This document shows, piece after piece, positions 18,186 through 27,296 of a stretch of DNA of 64,000 nt. Position 1 is the stretch's first letter. Each line of letters starts with the position of its first letter. Source of the stretch: Bacteroidia bacterium (lineage in GTDB: Bacteria > Bacteroidota > Bacteroidia > Flavobacteriales_D > Cryomorphaceae); contig JAUICL010000001.1 of assembly GCA_030427905.1 (NCBI GenBank), forward strand, positions 558,001 through 622,000. The letters run 5' to 3'. Position numbers and translations under genes: made by a program. The notes beneath the pieces are model-generated. The model did not search any database. It was not told the DNA's origin and saw only the letters and a list, made by a program, of their open reading frames with translations.

Positions 18186-19004
18186 ATGAAGGCATTCAAA
18201 CTATTCTTTTTGGCTATGATCTGCGGATTGACGGCGATTGGACAAACCAAACCACCCAAGGCGAGTCTCGATACTTTGCCCGAAGTGGAAATGCCACCGA
18301 TCAACCATTCCGTATTTTCTGAGGGAGAATACCTCAAGTTCGTGCTCCATTATGGGATCATTGATGCCGGTGAAGCGGAACTGGTCGTAAAGAAATCTCC
18401 GAAGAAATTTGAAGGTAGAGAAGCTTACCACATTGTTGGTACAGGGCGATCTGTTGGCGCGTTCAATTGGTTTTTTAAGGTGAGAGACCGCTATGAGACT
18501 TACCTCGATAAGGATGGCGTATTTCCGTGGGAATTCGTTCGCGATATCAGAGAAGGTGGCTATGAGAAAAAGGAGAACTACCAGTTTTTTCAGCACAAGG
18601 CAGCTGTAAAAACGCACAAGGGCGATACTTTCGCCATCCCGAAGTATTCGCAAGACATGCTGTCTTCCTTTTACTATGCGCGAACGCTTGATTTTACCGG
18701 GATCCAGAAGGATCAGATTTTCACTATCCCCACTTTTGTGGATGAAGAAGTGTACCCGCTCAAAATCAGATATCTCGGAAAAGAGACCATTGAGCTAAGA
18801 AATGGAACTTACCGATGCTTGAAGTTTGTACCCGTAGTTCAAGAGGGTAGGATTTTTGAAGACGACGAGGACATGACGGTTTGGATTACTGATGACGGAA
18901 ACCGAATCCCAGTCTTAGCGAAGGCTAAAGTGCTGGTGGGGTCGATCAAAATGGAACTTGTGGAATACGACAATTTGGCGAATCCGATTGCCAAAGTGGA
19001 TTAA
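18186..19004 (+). CDS. DUF3108 family exported protein
   Basis: 272 aa with a signal peptide cleaved near IGQ (residue 20). The mature part contains the DUF3108 pattern: GEYLKFVLHYGIIDAGEAEL near 43-62, then W-F-x-V-R-D-R-Y-E-T and a strand-rich C-terminal half. These proteins are predicted to be periplasmic beta-sandwich proteins and have no established function. It lies between leuS and the M23 lipoprotein on the same strand, with a 31-nt gap downstream. A TAAATTTG -7-like element sits at about 18151 but has no suitably spaced TTG. Confidence 0.85.
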   Translation: MKAFKLFFLAMICGLTAIGQTKPPKASLDTLPEVEMPPINHSVFSEGEYLKFVLHYGIIDAGEAELVVKKSPKKFEGREAYHIVGTGRSVGAFNWFFKVRDRYETYLDKDGVFPWEFVRDIREGGYEKKENYQFFQHKAAVKTHKGDTFAIPKYSQDMLSSFYYARTLDFTGIQKDQIFTIPTFVDEEVYPLKIRYLGKETIELRNGTYRCLKFVPVVQEGRIFEDDEDMTVWITDDGNRIPVLAKAKVLVGSIKMELVEYDNLANPIAKVD

Positions 19005-19035
19005 AGAAGCCGCCGTTTTTCTATATTCGCCAACC

Positions 19036-20283
19036 ATGCGATTCCCCTTTTTTCTCGACCGAAAGTTCATCTTTCTTATTCCCCTCATGATATGGAGTTG
19101 TGGGCAGAACCAAGATACTGTAATTCCCGATGCGCCAGATGAAACGACGCTCGAAGAAATCATCATAGAAGAGCGGTACGGCATTGAGATCGACAATTAC
19201 GACATTCACGAAGGGATTATTCACAAGAATGAATTCTTGGCTGATATTCTCTTAAAGTACGGCGTGTCATACGCTACCATCGCCGAGCTCGAAAAAGCCA
19301 GCAAGGACGTTTTTGATGTGCGACGGCTCAAGGCCGAAGACGAGTACGCCGTTTTCACCCAAAAGGACTCAGCTGCAACCGCGACCTACTTTGTAGTTGA
19401 AACCAATTCGGTCGATTACGTGATTTATCACCTGGCCGATTCTGTTTTTGCTACCAAGGGACAAAAGCCCGTGGAGTACCGAATCAGAGAAGCAGGTGGG
19501 GTGATTCAAAGTTCGCTTTACCAGACCATAGCCGATCAAGATCTACGCACGGAGCTTGCTCACCGCCTGAGCGACATTTACGCCTGGACAGTCGATTTCT
19601 ACCGCATCCAAAAGGGCGACTATTTTCGGGTTGTTTTCGAAGAAAAATACGTCGATGATCAACTAGTTGGTGTGGGCCACATTTACGCCGCTGAGTTCAA
19701 ACACCGCGATGTGTCATTTTTCAGCTATCGGTTTGAGCAGGATAGCGTGGCCAACTACTACGATGAGAAAGGAGAGAGTCTTAGAAAAGCATTTCTTCAA
19801 GCGCCACTTCAATTCTCCAGAATATCTTCAAAATACTCGCTCAAGCGCTACCACCCCGTACAAAAGCGTTGGAAGGCCCACCTTGGTACCGACTACGCAG
19901 CACCGACAGGAACGCCGATTATGGCAACAGGAGACGGGACGGTCATCGCTTCGGCATACGGAAAATACAACGGGCACTACGTGAAGATCAAGCACAATTC
20001 TACCTATACAACCCAATACCTTCACATGAGCAAGCGCGCAGCCAAGCAAGGCGACTTTGTTCGTCAGGGTGAAGTCATTGGCTATGTCGGTTCCACAGGT
20101 CTAGCCACTGGTCCGCATGTGTGCTACCGGTTTTGGAAAAACGGAAAGCAGGTAGACCCTTACAAACAAGACTTGCCACCGAGCGAGCCAGTCGATCCGA
20201 AATACCTAGACGCCTACAATGCCGTGAAGGACAGCCTCCAGCCTATTTTGATGGACATCCACCTCGACATAGAAGAGATTTAA
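19036..20283 (+). CDS. M23 metallopeptidase lipoprotein
   Basis: 415 aa from ATG 19036; the frame is open from 18958, but the lipoprotein signal (IPLMIWSCGQ, lipobox WSC near residue 21) fixes this start. The C-terminal part is a LytM/M23 domain: HLGTDYAAPTGTP near 283-295 supplies the His and Asp zinc ligands, the HxH-type segment is YLHMS, and GPHVCYRFW supplies the last His. The N-terminal 200 residues form a LysM-like/opacity-like region seen in large M23 lipoproteins. These enzymes cut peptidoglycan cross-bridges or regulate amidases. It is anchored by lipid, probably facing the periplasm. Confidence 0.9.
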   Translation: MRFPFFLDRKFIFLIPLMIWSCGQNQDTVIPDAPDETTLEEIIIEERYGIEIDNYDIHEGIIHKNEFLADILLKYGVSYATIAELEKASKDVFDVRRLKAEDEYAVFTQKDSAATATYFVVETNSVDYVIYHLADSVFATKGQKPVEYRIREAGGVIQSSLYQTIADQDLRTELAHRLSDIYAWTVDFYRIQKGDYFRVVFEEKYVDDQLVGVGHIYAAEFKHRDVSFFSYRFEQDSVANYYDEKGESLRKAFLQAPLQFSRISSKYSLKRYHPVQKRWKAHLGTDYAAPTGTPIMATGDGTVIASAYGKYNGHYVKIKHNSTYTTQYLHMSKRAAKQGDFVRQGEVIGYVGSTGLATGPHVCYRFWKNGKQVDPYKQDLPPSEPVDPKYLDAYNAVKDSLQPILMDIHLDIEEI

Positions 20284-20374
20284 CGGACTTTGGAATCCGT
20301 ACACCCCCTGATTCGAGCCGAATACGCGGGAAAATGTTTTCTTTGGGGGTTCGATTTTCCTTAACACCACCACT

Positions 20375-21853
20375 ATGATGATTCGAAAAAGCCTTTTGGT
20401 CCTTTTTGTTCTGGGCTCGCTAACCAGCTTTGCGCAGAAAGACAAGAAACTCGTTGAAGAGACGGTAACCAAAGAAAGCATTCAGGCCAAGATTGAATTT
20501 CTTGCATCAGACGAGATGCGTGGACGCAATACGCCATCGCCAGAGCTAGACCTGGCAGCCCGTTATTTGGCTTCGCACTTGAAAGAAAATGGTGTTCAGA
20601 TCATTCCCGGGATGGATACGTACTACCAACCCGTTCAGATGGTTGAGTCCTTTCCCCCGTCGGACGGTGGGTTGACGGTGGGCGATACAATCTATGGATT
20701 TGATACTGCTTTGCTGATGATGTCTGGAGAATCGGCTGATTTAGAAGGAGAAATAATCTATCTGAATTACGGCTCAGAAGCCGACTTTGCAGGAGCTGAT
20801 GTGGAAGGGAAAATCGTTGTTGTGCGCACGGGATCTTCTGCCAAGTCAACGGCCTACGAAGCGTTCGAAGAAGGTAGAAAAAAGAAAGAACGAGCCATGA
20901 AAGCGGGAGCAGTTTCACTTGTAGAGCTCTACGGTTCGCCACAGCCTACCTGGAAAATATTGCGATATTACATGGGCTCTGCCAAGGTAGGACTCGCCGA
21001 AGAAATGCCTGAAGAAAAGAGCATGCCGCACGTATGGCTCGACGATGCATCAGGAGAAAGCCGAAGCTTTTTTGAAGAATTCGAAGGGACTGGCTCGCTG
21101 AGCGTGAAGGGTGCACGCGAAGACTACTTCACCACCTACAATGTGATGGGCGTGGTAGAGGGAACGGACAAAGAGCTCAAAGACGAGTACGTCATTTTCT
21201 CCGCTCACTACGACCACGTTGGAGTGGGTGAGCTGAACGCCGAAGGAGACAGTATTTTCAATGGAACACGCGATAATGCTGTAGGTACGGTAACGGTGAT
21301 GGAGGCAGTCAAAAACATCGGGAAGTACCCCTTGAAGCGCAGTTCGGTTTTTATCTTCTTCACGGGAGAAGAGAAGGGATTGTTAGGAAGCGAGTGGTAT
21401 GTAAACCATCCGGTGGTTCCGCTTAAGGAGACCAAGCTTTGCTACAACGCCGATAACGGGGGCTACAACGACACGACATTCGCGATGATCGTCGGGCTAG
21501 AGCGTGTTACATCTGCCGATGATATGGTTAGCGCCTGTGAAGCTTTTGGCCTTGAAGGAAAACCTGATCAGGTTTTAGATCAGAATCTCTACATGCGCTC
21601 AGATCACTACAGCTTCGCCGACAAAGGCGTGCCGGGAGTAATGTTCGGCATGGCAGCTACAGCATTTGATGAAGGCATTTTTAAGTACCTACATCAACAA
21701 ACCGACAACCCAGATTCCATCGACTTCGATTATATGCTCAAGTACTCGCGAGCCTACGTCCTAGGTGGTCGTTTGATCGGAAACGGAAAGGAAACCCCAG
21801 CCTGGAACAAAAAAGATGAATTCTACAAGAAGGGAGAGGAGTTGTATAATTGA
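20375..21853 (+). CDS. M28-family zinc aminopeptidase, secreted
   Basis: 492 aa with a signal peptide (cleavage near SFAQ, residue 21). The catalytic core follows M28 order: the AHYDH His ligand near residue 277, a bridging Asp in GTRDNAVG near 298, Glu pair GEEKG near 331, Asp in NADNGG near 361, and His in RSDHYSFAD near 410. The segment between residues 120 and 250 interrupts the core and resembles a PA-like insert. The usual DNASG motif reads DNAVG. Probably degrades peptides in the periplasm or outside. No sorting domain is seen at the C-terminus. Confidence 0.9.
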   Translation: MMIRKSLLVLFVLGSLTSFAQKDKKLVEETVTKESIQAKIEFLASDEMRGRNTPSPELDLAARYLASHLKENGVQIIPGMDTYYQPVQMVESFPPSDGGLTVGDTIYGFDTALLMMSGESADLEGEIIYLNYGSEADFAGADVEGKIVVVRTGSSAKSTAYEAFEEGRKKKERAMKAGAVSLVELYGSPQPTWKILRYYMGSAKVGLAEEMPEEKSMPHVWLDDASGESRSFFEEFEGTGSLSVKGAREDYFTTYNVMGVVEGTDKELKDEYVIFSAHYDHVGVGELNAEGDSIFNGTRDNAVGTVTVMEAVKNIGKYPLKRSSVFIFFTGEEKGLLGSEWYVNHPVVPLKETKLCYNADNGGYNDTTFAMIVGLERVTSADDMVSACEAFGLEGKPDQVLDQNLYMRSDHYSFADKGVPGVMFGMAATAFDEGIFKYLHQQTDNPDSIDFDYMLKYSRAYVLGGRLIGNGKETPAWNKKDEFYKKGEELYN

Positions 21854-21880
21854 TGTTGCTGCAGGTAGTTAACATTTCAG

Positions 21881-22981
21881 CTAAGCTTTCGTGCTTTGCT
21901 GTTTTTCGAGAATGCGCATTAATTTCGGGTTCAGATATAACTTTTCTTTTCCGACTCTTACCGATTTAAGAATTCCTTCTCCTTCTAGTGCCATAAGATA
22001 GTTTCCTACAGTTTTTGCAGTACCTAGCTCAATATCAATCAGATTTTGTCTTTTAGTGTACGGAAGTTTAAAGATTACTTCGACTAAGTCCTTAGAATAA
22101 ATCTTTGGAAGCCTTTCTTTTATTTCTTGTCCAGTAGCTTCCATGAGCTGAATGATTGACTCTAATCTGTCTAATCCTTTGATGGCGGTTGTTTCAACCA
22201 TATCAAGCATAAAAAGTATGAATTTAGACCAATCGTTTTTTTCCGTAATCTGCCTAAACCCTTTGTAATATTTGGCTTTATGATGAATAATGTATTCACT
22301 TAAGTATAGGGCTGGTAGGTCAAGAAGTTTTTCAAGTTTCAATTGGAGTAATAAAAGAATACGACCAGTTCTGCCATTACCATCTGAAAAAGGGTGTATT
22401 GCCTCAAATTGGTAATGAGAAATTGCCATTTTTATTAAAGGATCTAACGAGTCATTTTTATTGATGAATGTTTCAAGATTAGCCATTTTCTCTCGAATAA
22501 TTTGTTCACCTGAAGGTGGAGTGTAGATTACTTCACCTTTTGTGTTCGACAAGGTAGTACCCGGAGTTGCTCTAATTCCAGCAGTATTCTGTTTTATGCA
22601 TTGAACAAGTTCAATACATAGGTTAGTTGTTATCAATGGCTTTTTCTCAAGATGCTTAAAACCAAGCCATATAGCTTTTTTGTAGCTAATGACTTCTTTT
22701 GTAGCCGAATTGTCGAGTTTTTTATCAGCAACAACAGCTTGGTATAAGTCGTCATTGGTTGTTATAATATTCTCAATTTCAGAACTCGCCTTTGCTTCTT
22801 GTAGATGAATTGTGTCAAGAAATAGTCCTGGGTTTGGAAGGTTTCTGATGGCTCCATTGAGTTGAGCCAGGGCTCTACTTGCTGCAATGGTCCTATTTAG
22901 AATTTCTTTCGTTTCCAATTCTGCTTTAGGTGGAAGTAGAGGTAAGTCATTATATGGTTTGGTTTTATCGAAGAAGCTCAT
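21881..22981 (-). CDS. Fic-domain AMP-transferase with N-terminal inhibitory helix and C-terminal HTH
   Basis: 366 aa. Fic proteins usually move AMP from ATP onto a hydroxyl of a target protein. The catalytic loop HPFSDGNGRTGR is complete, with His196, Asn202 and Arg204 in place. The autoinhibitory motif (S/T)xxxE(N/G) is present upstream as S66-S-E-I-E70-N71, so this is an intramolecularly inhibited (class II) protein without a separate antitoxin. The C-terminal 75 residues look like a winged helix. A symmetric four-site array precedes the gene, so autoregulation is plausible. Neighbours are unrelated, which fits a mobile or accessory gene. The target is unknown. Confidence 0.93.
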   Translation of the reverse strand: MSFFDKTKPYNDLPLLPPKAELETKEILNRTIAASRALAQLNGAIRNLPNPGLFLDTIHLQEAKASSEIENIITTNDDLYQAVVADKKLDNSATKEVISYKKAIWLGFKHLEKKPLITTNLCIELVQCIKQNTAGIRATPGTTLSNTKGEVIYTPPSGEQIIREKMANLETFINKNDSLDPLIKMAISHYQFEAIHPFSDGNGRTGRILLLLQLKLEKLLDLPALYLSEYIIHHKAKYYKGFRQITEKNDWSKFILFMLDMVETTAIKGLDRLESIIQLMEATGQEIKERLPKIYSKDLVEVIFKLPYTKRQNLIDIELGTAKTVGNYLMALEGEGILKSVRVGKEKLYLNPKLMRILEKQQSTKA

Positions 22982-22985
22982 AACG

Positions 22986-23072
22986 AGAGTAAATTCTACA
23001 CTTGGCTGTAATACAAGAGTAAAAACAACAATTATTTACTCTTGTTCAATGCGGAAAGGTAGTTATTACTCT
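22986..23072. promoter_or_regulatory. Symmetric four-site operator-like array upstream of the Fic gene
   Basis: AGAGTAAA occurs at 22986-22993 and 23016-23023, and its complement TTTACTCT at 23035-23042, with a 7/8 match ATTACTCT at 23065-23072. The inner two form a 10-bp perfect dyad (CAAGAGTAAA at 23014-23023, TTTACTCTTG at 23035-23044, spacer 11 nt). The direct spacing within each half is 30 bp, and the outer pair lies symmetrically about the same centre (23029). This is strong evidence for a dimeric or higher-order DNA-binding protein. The Fic C-terminal HTH is the obvious candidate. Confidence 0.7.
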
Positions 23073-23195
23073 AGTTTCTTTAATTCTAAAGTCTTTTTTC
23101 CTGTTCCAAGAAATACATTCCGTAACTCCAATCAAGGCATCCTGCGACAACCGCCAACATTTCAGTATATTAGGAGAGATTAATCTTTTAAATCA

Positions 23196-25307
23196 ATGAA
23201 GAGACTTTACTTTCTGGTAGGTGCATTGCTTGCATTTACCGCGGGCTATGCCCAAACTGCTCGTCAAATTGGAGCTCGTGTAATCGACGCACCAAAACAA
23301 GGCGATGTAATCCGCAAACCATCTGCTCGAGACAGAGCAAAAGGCGGCGATGAAGAACTGACCGTTTTCTGGTCTGAAGACTTCTCCAATGGACTGGATG
23401 GACAAGCTGGCAACGGCGCTTGGACCGTTGGTGGAGATCAGGGGGATCTCTGGTTTCATACCTATCCTGCTGGACTTGAAGATGGCTATGACCCCTATGT
23501 TGCACTGCCTGAAGAGTATCAAGACGTTTATGGCCTTCACATCCCCAACTGGGCTTTTGGGTACGAAATCACCCTGGATTCTGAAACGGCAGATAATGGC
23601 TATATGATGATAGACGTAGACAGGTGGAACTCTACTGCTGTAGAAGGTGATGAACCCGGAAACCCAACAACCTTATCTAATGCGGCTCATGCAAGTTTAA
23701 CTTCTCCTTCATTTAGTCTTGAAGGGGTTGAATACGCTAACTTATCTTTCTATCAGGATTGGCGTATGTGCTGTAATAACTACAACCTTACAGCCGAGCT
23801 TTCGGTCGATGGTGGTGATACTTGGGTTATATACGACCTTTTTGAGTACTTCGAAGCCGAAGGAAATTTGCGGATTACTGGAAATGCGGCTATCGATATT
23901 TCAGATGTTCTGGCCGGGGCTGCCACCCTCGATGATTGTCGGGTTCGGTTTCAGTGGGATCCAGGACTATTGGGCTCCATGTCGCACTACTATCTCATCC
24001 TCGATGATATTTCGATTGTAGAGATTCCAGAGAATGACCTCGTGATCGGAAAAACGTGGTACAACGAGTGGTTTGAGCAAGTAGATGATGTGGATTTAGT
24101 CGATGCTGACTACCTCGGTGACTTACAGTATTCTGATCATCCTTACTACGTGAAGGAGCCATTCAACTTTGCTTGCGAGGTGACCAATATGGGTACAGAG
24201 ATCCAAACCGACGTGCGGCTTGTGGTCACCATCAACGGTCCGTCAGAAGAAGGGCTATCAGAAACCTATTACAGTGAAGCTATTACTCTGGAGTCGGGGG
24301 CCAGTGACACCATTAGGATATACGGAATAGAGCCAGAAATGTGGGTGATGCCAGAAGTAGGAGAGTATTCAATTGACTACGAAGTGACACAAGCCGAAAC
24401 GGAGCAAAGACCTTCAGATAACATCGGAGCGAGCTCATTCTTTGAAGTCAATGGAGATGAAGGTTTTGGAATTATGGGTAATGACCGAAACAATATTTCA
24501 CACTACCCCTTTGCTGGAGATGACTTTATTTGGGCAAACCGATTCGTATTTGAAGACATAACGGGGATTACCAATTTGGCAATCACCCATGTCGAATTTG
24601 TTTTGCAAACCGGTGGAAGTGTTGATACCGAAGTGGGTGAAATTTGCTTTCCTAACGTACGCCGAGGGTCTGTGCTTGAAGAAGAATCCGTCGACAATGA
24701 GCTCTTTCGGTATTTTGGGGACGATGAATTAGAATTTACCATTGAAGAAGAGAGCCTCACTCAATCAGGTGGTGATCTGAATTGGGTTTCTTACCTACTT
24801 CCTGAGCCGATTCTCGTCGAGCCGAACACTATTTACCAAGCCGAGCTAGAGCTTCCTGCTATTGGCGATGATGTGGTGTTTATTGGACTTTCAGATAGAC
24901 AAGAAACGTATGCCGGGGTATTCTATGACTTCAGTAATGTCTCATCCGGACCAAATGGTTGGTGGTACGATGGCGGAAACCTCGTTCCACTGCTCCGTTT
25001 TAGGCTTAGTCTGATTAGCTCGGTTGACAAAATCACCTACGAGTCTGGGATAAAGCTCACGCAGAATTACCCGAACCCATTCGCAGAAACCACTTCGATT
25101 CAATTCCAGCTAGATGCTACCAGTGAAGTATTCCTTGAAGTTTATGACATGAATGGAAAGCTTGTACGCGACGAAAGGTTGGGTATGATTCCAGCAAATT
25201 CGGCACAGGTATACGAGTTCGATGCTCAAGGGTTGGCCCCTGGTACTTATACGTATTCAATCAGATCGAACGACCACCGCGTCACAAGAAAAATGACAAT
25301 TGAATAA
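23196..25307 (+). CDS. T9SS type A cargo protein
   Basis: 703 aa with a signal peptide (cleavage after AGYAQ, about residue 20) and a C-terminal T9SS type A sorting domain of about 80 residues. The latter includes the typical QNYPNPF (near 628), VYDMNGK and LAPGTYTYSI segments and ends in a beta strand. It should cross the outer membrane through T9SS and be processed and attached or released. The middle holds a concanavalin/jelly-roll-like segment (WSEDFSNGLDGW type, near 55-80) and an Ig-like region (about 280-420). Substrate or function unknown. A terminator follows at 25328-25351. Confidence 0.88.
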   Translation: MKRLYFLVGALLAFTAGYAQTARQIGARVIDAPKQGDVIRKPSARDRAKGGDEELTVFWSEDFSNGLDGQAGNGAWTVGGDQGDLWFHTYPAGLEDGYDPYVALPEEYQDVYGLHIPNWAFGYEITLDSETADNGYMMIDVDRWNSTAVEGDEPGNPTTLSNAAHASLTSPSFSLEGVEYANLSFYQDWRMCCNNYNLTAELSVDGGDTWVIYDLFEYFEAEGNLRITGNAAIDISDVLAGAATLDDCRVRFQWDPGLLGSMSHYYLILDDISIVEIPENDLVIGKTWYNEWFEQVDDVDLVDADYLGDLQYSDHPYYVKEPFNFACEVTNMGTEIQTDVRLVVTINGPSEEGLSETYYSEAITLESGASDTIRIYGIEPEMWVMPEVGEYSIDYEVTQAETEQRPSDNIGASSFFEVNGDEGFGIMGNDRNNISHYPFAGDDFIWANRFVFEDITGITNLAITHVEFVLQTGGSVDTEVGEICFPNVRRGSVLEEESVDNELFRYFGDDELEFTIEEESLTQSGGDLNWVSYLLPEPILVEPNTIYQAELELPAIGDDVVFIGLSDRQETYAGVFYDFSNVSSGPNGWWYDGGNLVPLLRFRLSLISSVDKITYESGIKLTQNYPNPFAETTSIQFQLDATSEVFLEVYDMNGKLVRDERLGMIPANSAQVYEFDAQGLAPGTYTYSIRSNDHRVTRKMTIE

Positions 25308-25327
25308 AAGTTTAACAAGAGATTGAG

Positions 25328-25351
25328 AAAGGGCCTTCGGGCCCTTTTTTT
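25328..25351. terminator. Bidirectional terminator between T9SS cargo gene and ispG
   Basis: AAAGGGCC-TTCG-GGCCCTTT at 25328-25347: an 8-bp stem closed by C-G over a UUCG tetraloop, followed by T's to 25351 on the plus strand; the A-run gives the T-tract for the minus strand too. It lies between the stops of two convergent genes (25307 and 25350). Confidence 0.9.
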
Positions 25352-27287
25352 ACTCCACTTCCACCCAATCGCCATGCGACTTGATCAGCTCAATAAGCTC
25401 GTCAACGGCGTTTTCAGAAGGAACATTTCGCTTCACCACTTCTTTCTCCTTGTAGAGGGTGATTTTGCCCACACCCGTTCCTACGTAGCCGTAGTCGGCG
25501 TCGGCCATTTCGCCCGGGCCATTTACGATGCAGCCCATAATCCCAATTTTTACCCCTTTCAGGTGATTGGTTCGCGAGCGTATTTTGGCGGTGGTTTCCT
25601 GAAGGTCAAATAGTGTTCTTCCGCAAGAAGGACATGAGATATACTCCGTTTTGCTGATCCGCGTTCTGGTGGCTTGGAGAATACCAAATACCAGAGCGTT
25701 CAGGCTCTTGTCGCCCGTCTTTTCTGATGTCAACCACACCCCATCACCCAGACCGTCGAGCATCAGGGCTCCAACGTCTGTGGAAGCATAAAGCTGCACT
25801 TCTTCGGTCGATTCGGTAGGGTAATCGCGCTTGATCACCACGGGTAGCTTGATGCCTCTATTGATGATTTCGACAAACCCACGGCGCAGCATCGGTACGG
25901 CATTCGGGTGATTGGTTTCCAGAATTAAAATTGTTCTGGACGCATCTGCAAGTTTCGCTTGAATGCTAGCTTCGAATAGCTCCTGCGCATCAAGTTTCAG
26001 AAAATTGAGTTCAGACGAAACTTCACCATCCGCTAAAAAGGACTTGGAATCGAGTAGGGGATAAGTCCGCGGTTGGTCAGATACTTCTTTCCAAGCATCC
26101 AAATCGGCAATGACTCCAAGTGTCCCCGGCGTCTCAAAGTCGATCGATTTCTCACCGACATAGACGTAGTCAACGGCCTGATCGCTCAGATTCCACTTGT
26201 CGAGGGGCACGCTGTAGTTGTAGCCAAAGGCGAAAAGCGATGCTGGCGTAATCTCATTCCGATTCGATAAATCGGCGATGACCCGAGGGACTTCGCCATG
26301 ACCAAAATTGCCTATGTGGGCGCTATCGCGTTTGGTGTAAGAAAATGGGTCGATGGGGTAGTCAAGAATCGGTGGAATGTCTTCACCCGTTTTTCGAGTA
26401 CCGTAGCGATCCACCAACATTCGCGCTACCGGTATTTCCGCTTCGGGCTCTTCGGTGAGCGATACCCGCACGGTATCACCCAGTCCATCTTCCAGCAGCG
26501 TTCCTATTCCCACCGCCGATTTAATTCGGCCATCTTCTCCTTCGCCTGCTTCCGTCACACCGAGGTGAAGCGGATAGTTCATCCCTTCTTCCATCATGTG
26601 ATTCACAAGCAAGCGATAGGCCTGCACCATCACCTGCGGGTTAGAAGCTTTCATGCTCAGCACTATCTCGTGATAGTCGTGGTCTCGGCAAATGCGAAGA
26701 AATTCCATAGCCGATTCAACCATCCCGAGTGGCGTATCTCCGTAGCGGCTCAAAATCCGGTCGGAGAGCGATCCGTGATTAGTACCAATCCGCATGGCGG
26801 TACCTTCTTCCTTGCAGATCTCAACGAGTGGCGCAAATCGCTCTCGAATCCGATCTAGCTCAGCTTGGTAGCTCTTGTCGGTATAATCATGTTCTTCAAA
26901 TTTTTTCTTGTCGGCGTAATTGCCCGGGTTCACGCGTACTTTCTCGACAATTCGTGCGGCTATCTCAGCGGCATTTGGGGTGAAGTGGATATCGGCAACC
27001 AAGGGAGCTTCGTGTCCTTTGCTTCGAATACCTTCGCGGATTGGGCCAAGATTCAGAGCGTCTTTTTTGGAAGGGGCAGTCAAGCGAACTAGCTCACATC
27101 CCGCTTCAATCATTCGGATACTCTGGGAGATTGACCCTTCGGTGTCCATTGTGTCGGTGGTGGTCATCGACTGTACCCGGATCGGATTATCTCCACCAAT
27201 TCCGATCGAACCCACCTTAACGGCTCGGGTTTTAAATCGATGAAACTCCGTGAGACTTTCTGAGTATGCTATTGTCTTCGTATCCAT
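25350..27287 (-). CDS. ispG: 4-hydroxy-3-methylbut-2-enyl diphosphate synthase, long form
   Basis: IspG (GcpE) reduces MEcPP to HMBPP in the MEP pathway using a [4Fe-4S] cluster. The 645-aa product is far longer than the E. coli enzyme (372 aa). The N-terminal TIM-barrel (IRVQSMTTTDT, VADIHF, NPGNYA, IGTNHGSL) is followed by a large insert of about 250 residues (roughly 310-545) and then the cluster-binding domain with CPSCGRTLFD (Cys near 552 and 555) and CIVNGPGE (Cys near 586). This three-domain form is the one known from Bacteroidota, some other bacteria and plants. It is last in the hemW-to-ispG minus-strand run, 9 nt after the EamA gene. Confidence 0.95.
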   Translation of the reverse strand: MDTKTIAYSESLTEFHRFKTRAVKVGSIGIGGDNPIRVQSMTTTDTMDTEGSISQSIRMIEAGCELVRLTAPSKKDALNLGPIREGIRSKGHEAPLVADIHFTPNAAEIAARIVEKVRVNPGNYADKKKFEEHDYTDKSYQAELDRIRERFAPLVEICKEEGTAMRIGTNHGSLSDRILSRYGDTPLGMVESAMEFLRICRDHDYHEIVLSMKASNPQVMVQAYRLLVNHMMEEGMNYPLHLGVTEAGEGEDGRIKSAVGIGTLLEDGLGDTVRVSLTEEPEAEIPVARMLVDRYGTRKTGEDIPPILDYPIDPFSYTKRDSAHIGNFGHGEVPRVIADLSNRNEITPASLFAFGYNYSVPLDKWNLSDQAVDYVYVGEKSIDFETPGTLGVIADLDAWKEVSDQPRTYPLLDSKSFLADGEVSSELNFLKLDAQELFEASIQAKLADASRTILILETNHPNAVPMLRRGFVEIINRGIKLPVVIKRDYPTESTEEVQLYASTDVGALMLDGLGDGVWLTSEKTGDKSLNALVFGILQATRTRISKTEYISCPSCGRTLFDLQETTAKIRSRTNHLKGVKIGIMGCIVNGPGEMADADYGYVGTGVGKITLYKEKEVVKRNVPSENAVDELIELIKSHGDWVEVE

Positions 27288-27296
27288 TTTCTTGAT

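Noticed and set aside
26298-26858. A 186-codon plus-strand frame antisense to ispG
   Set aside because: It lies wholly within the conserved ispG reading frame and has His/Arg-rich, non-protein-like composition.
25350-27287. Two fused or mis-joined ispG pieces because of the 645-aa length
   Set aside because: The long three-domain form is the known Bacteroidota type and the frame is continuous.
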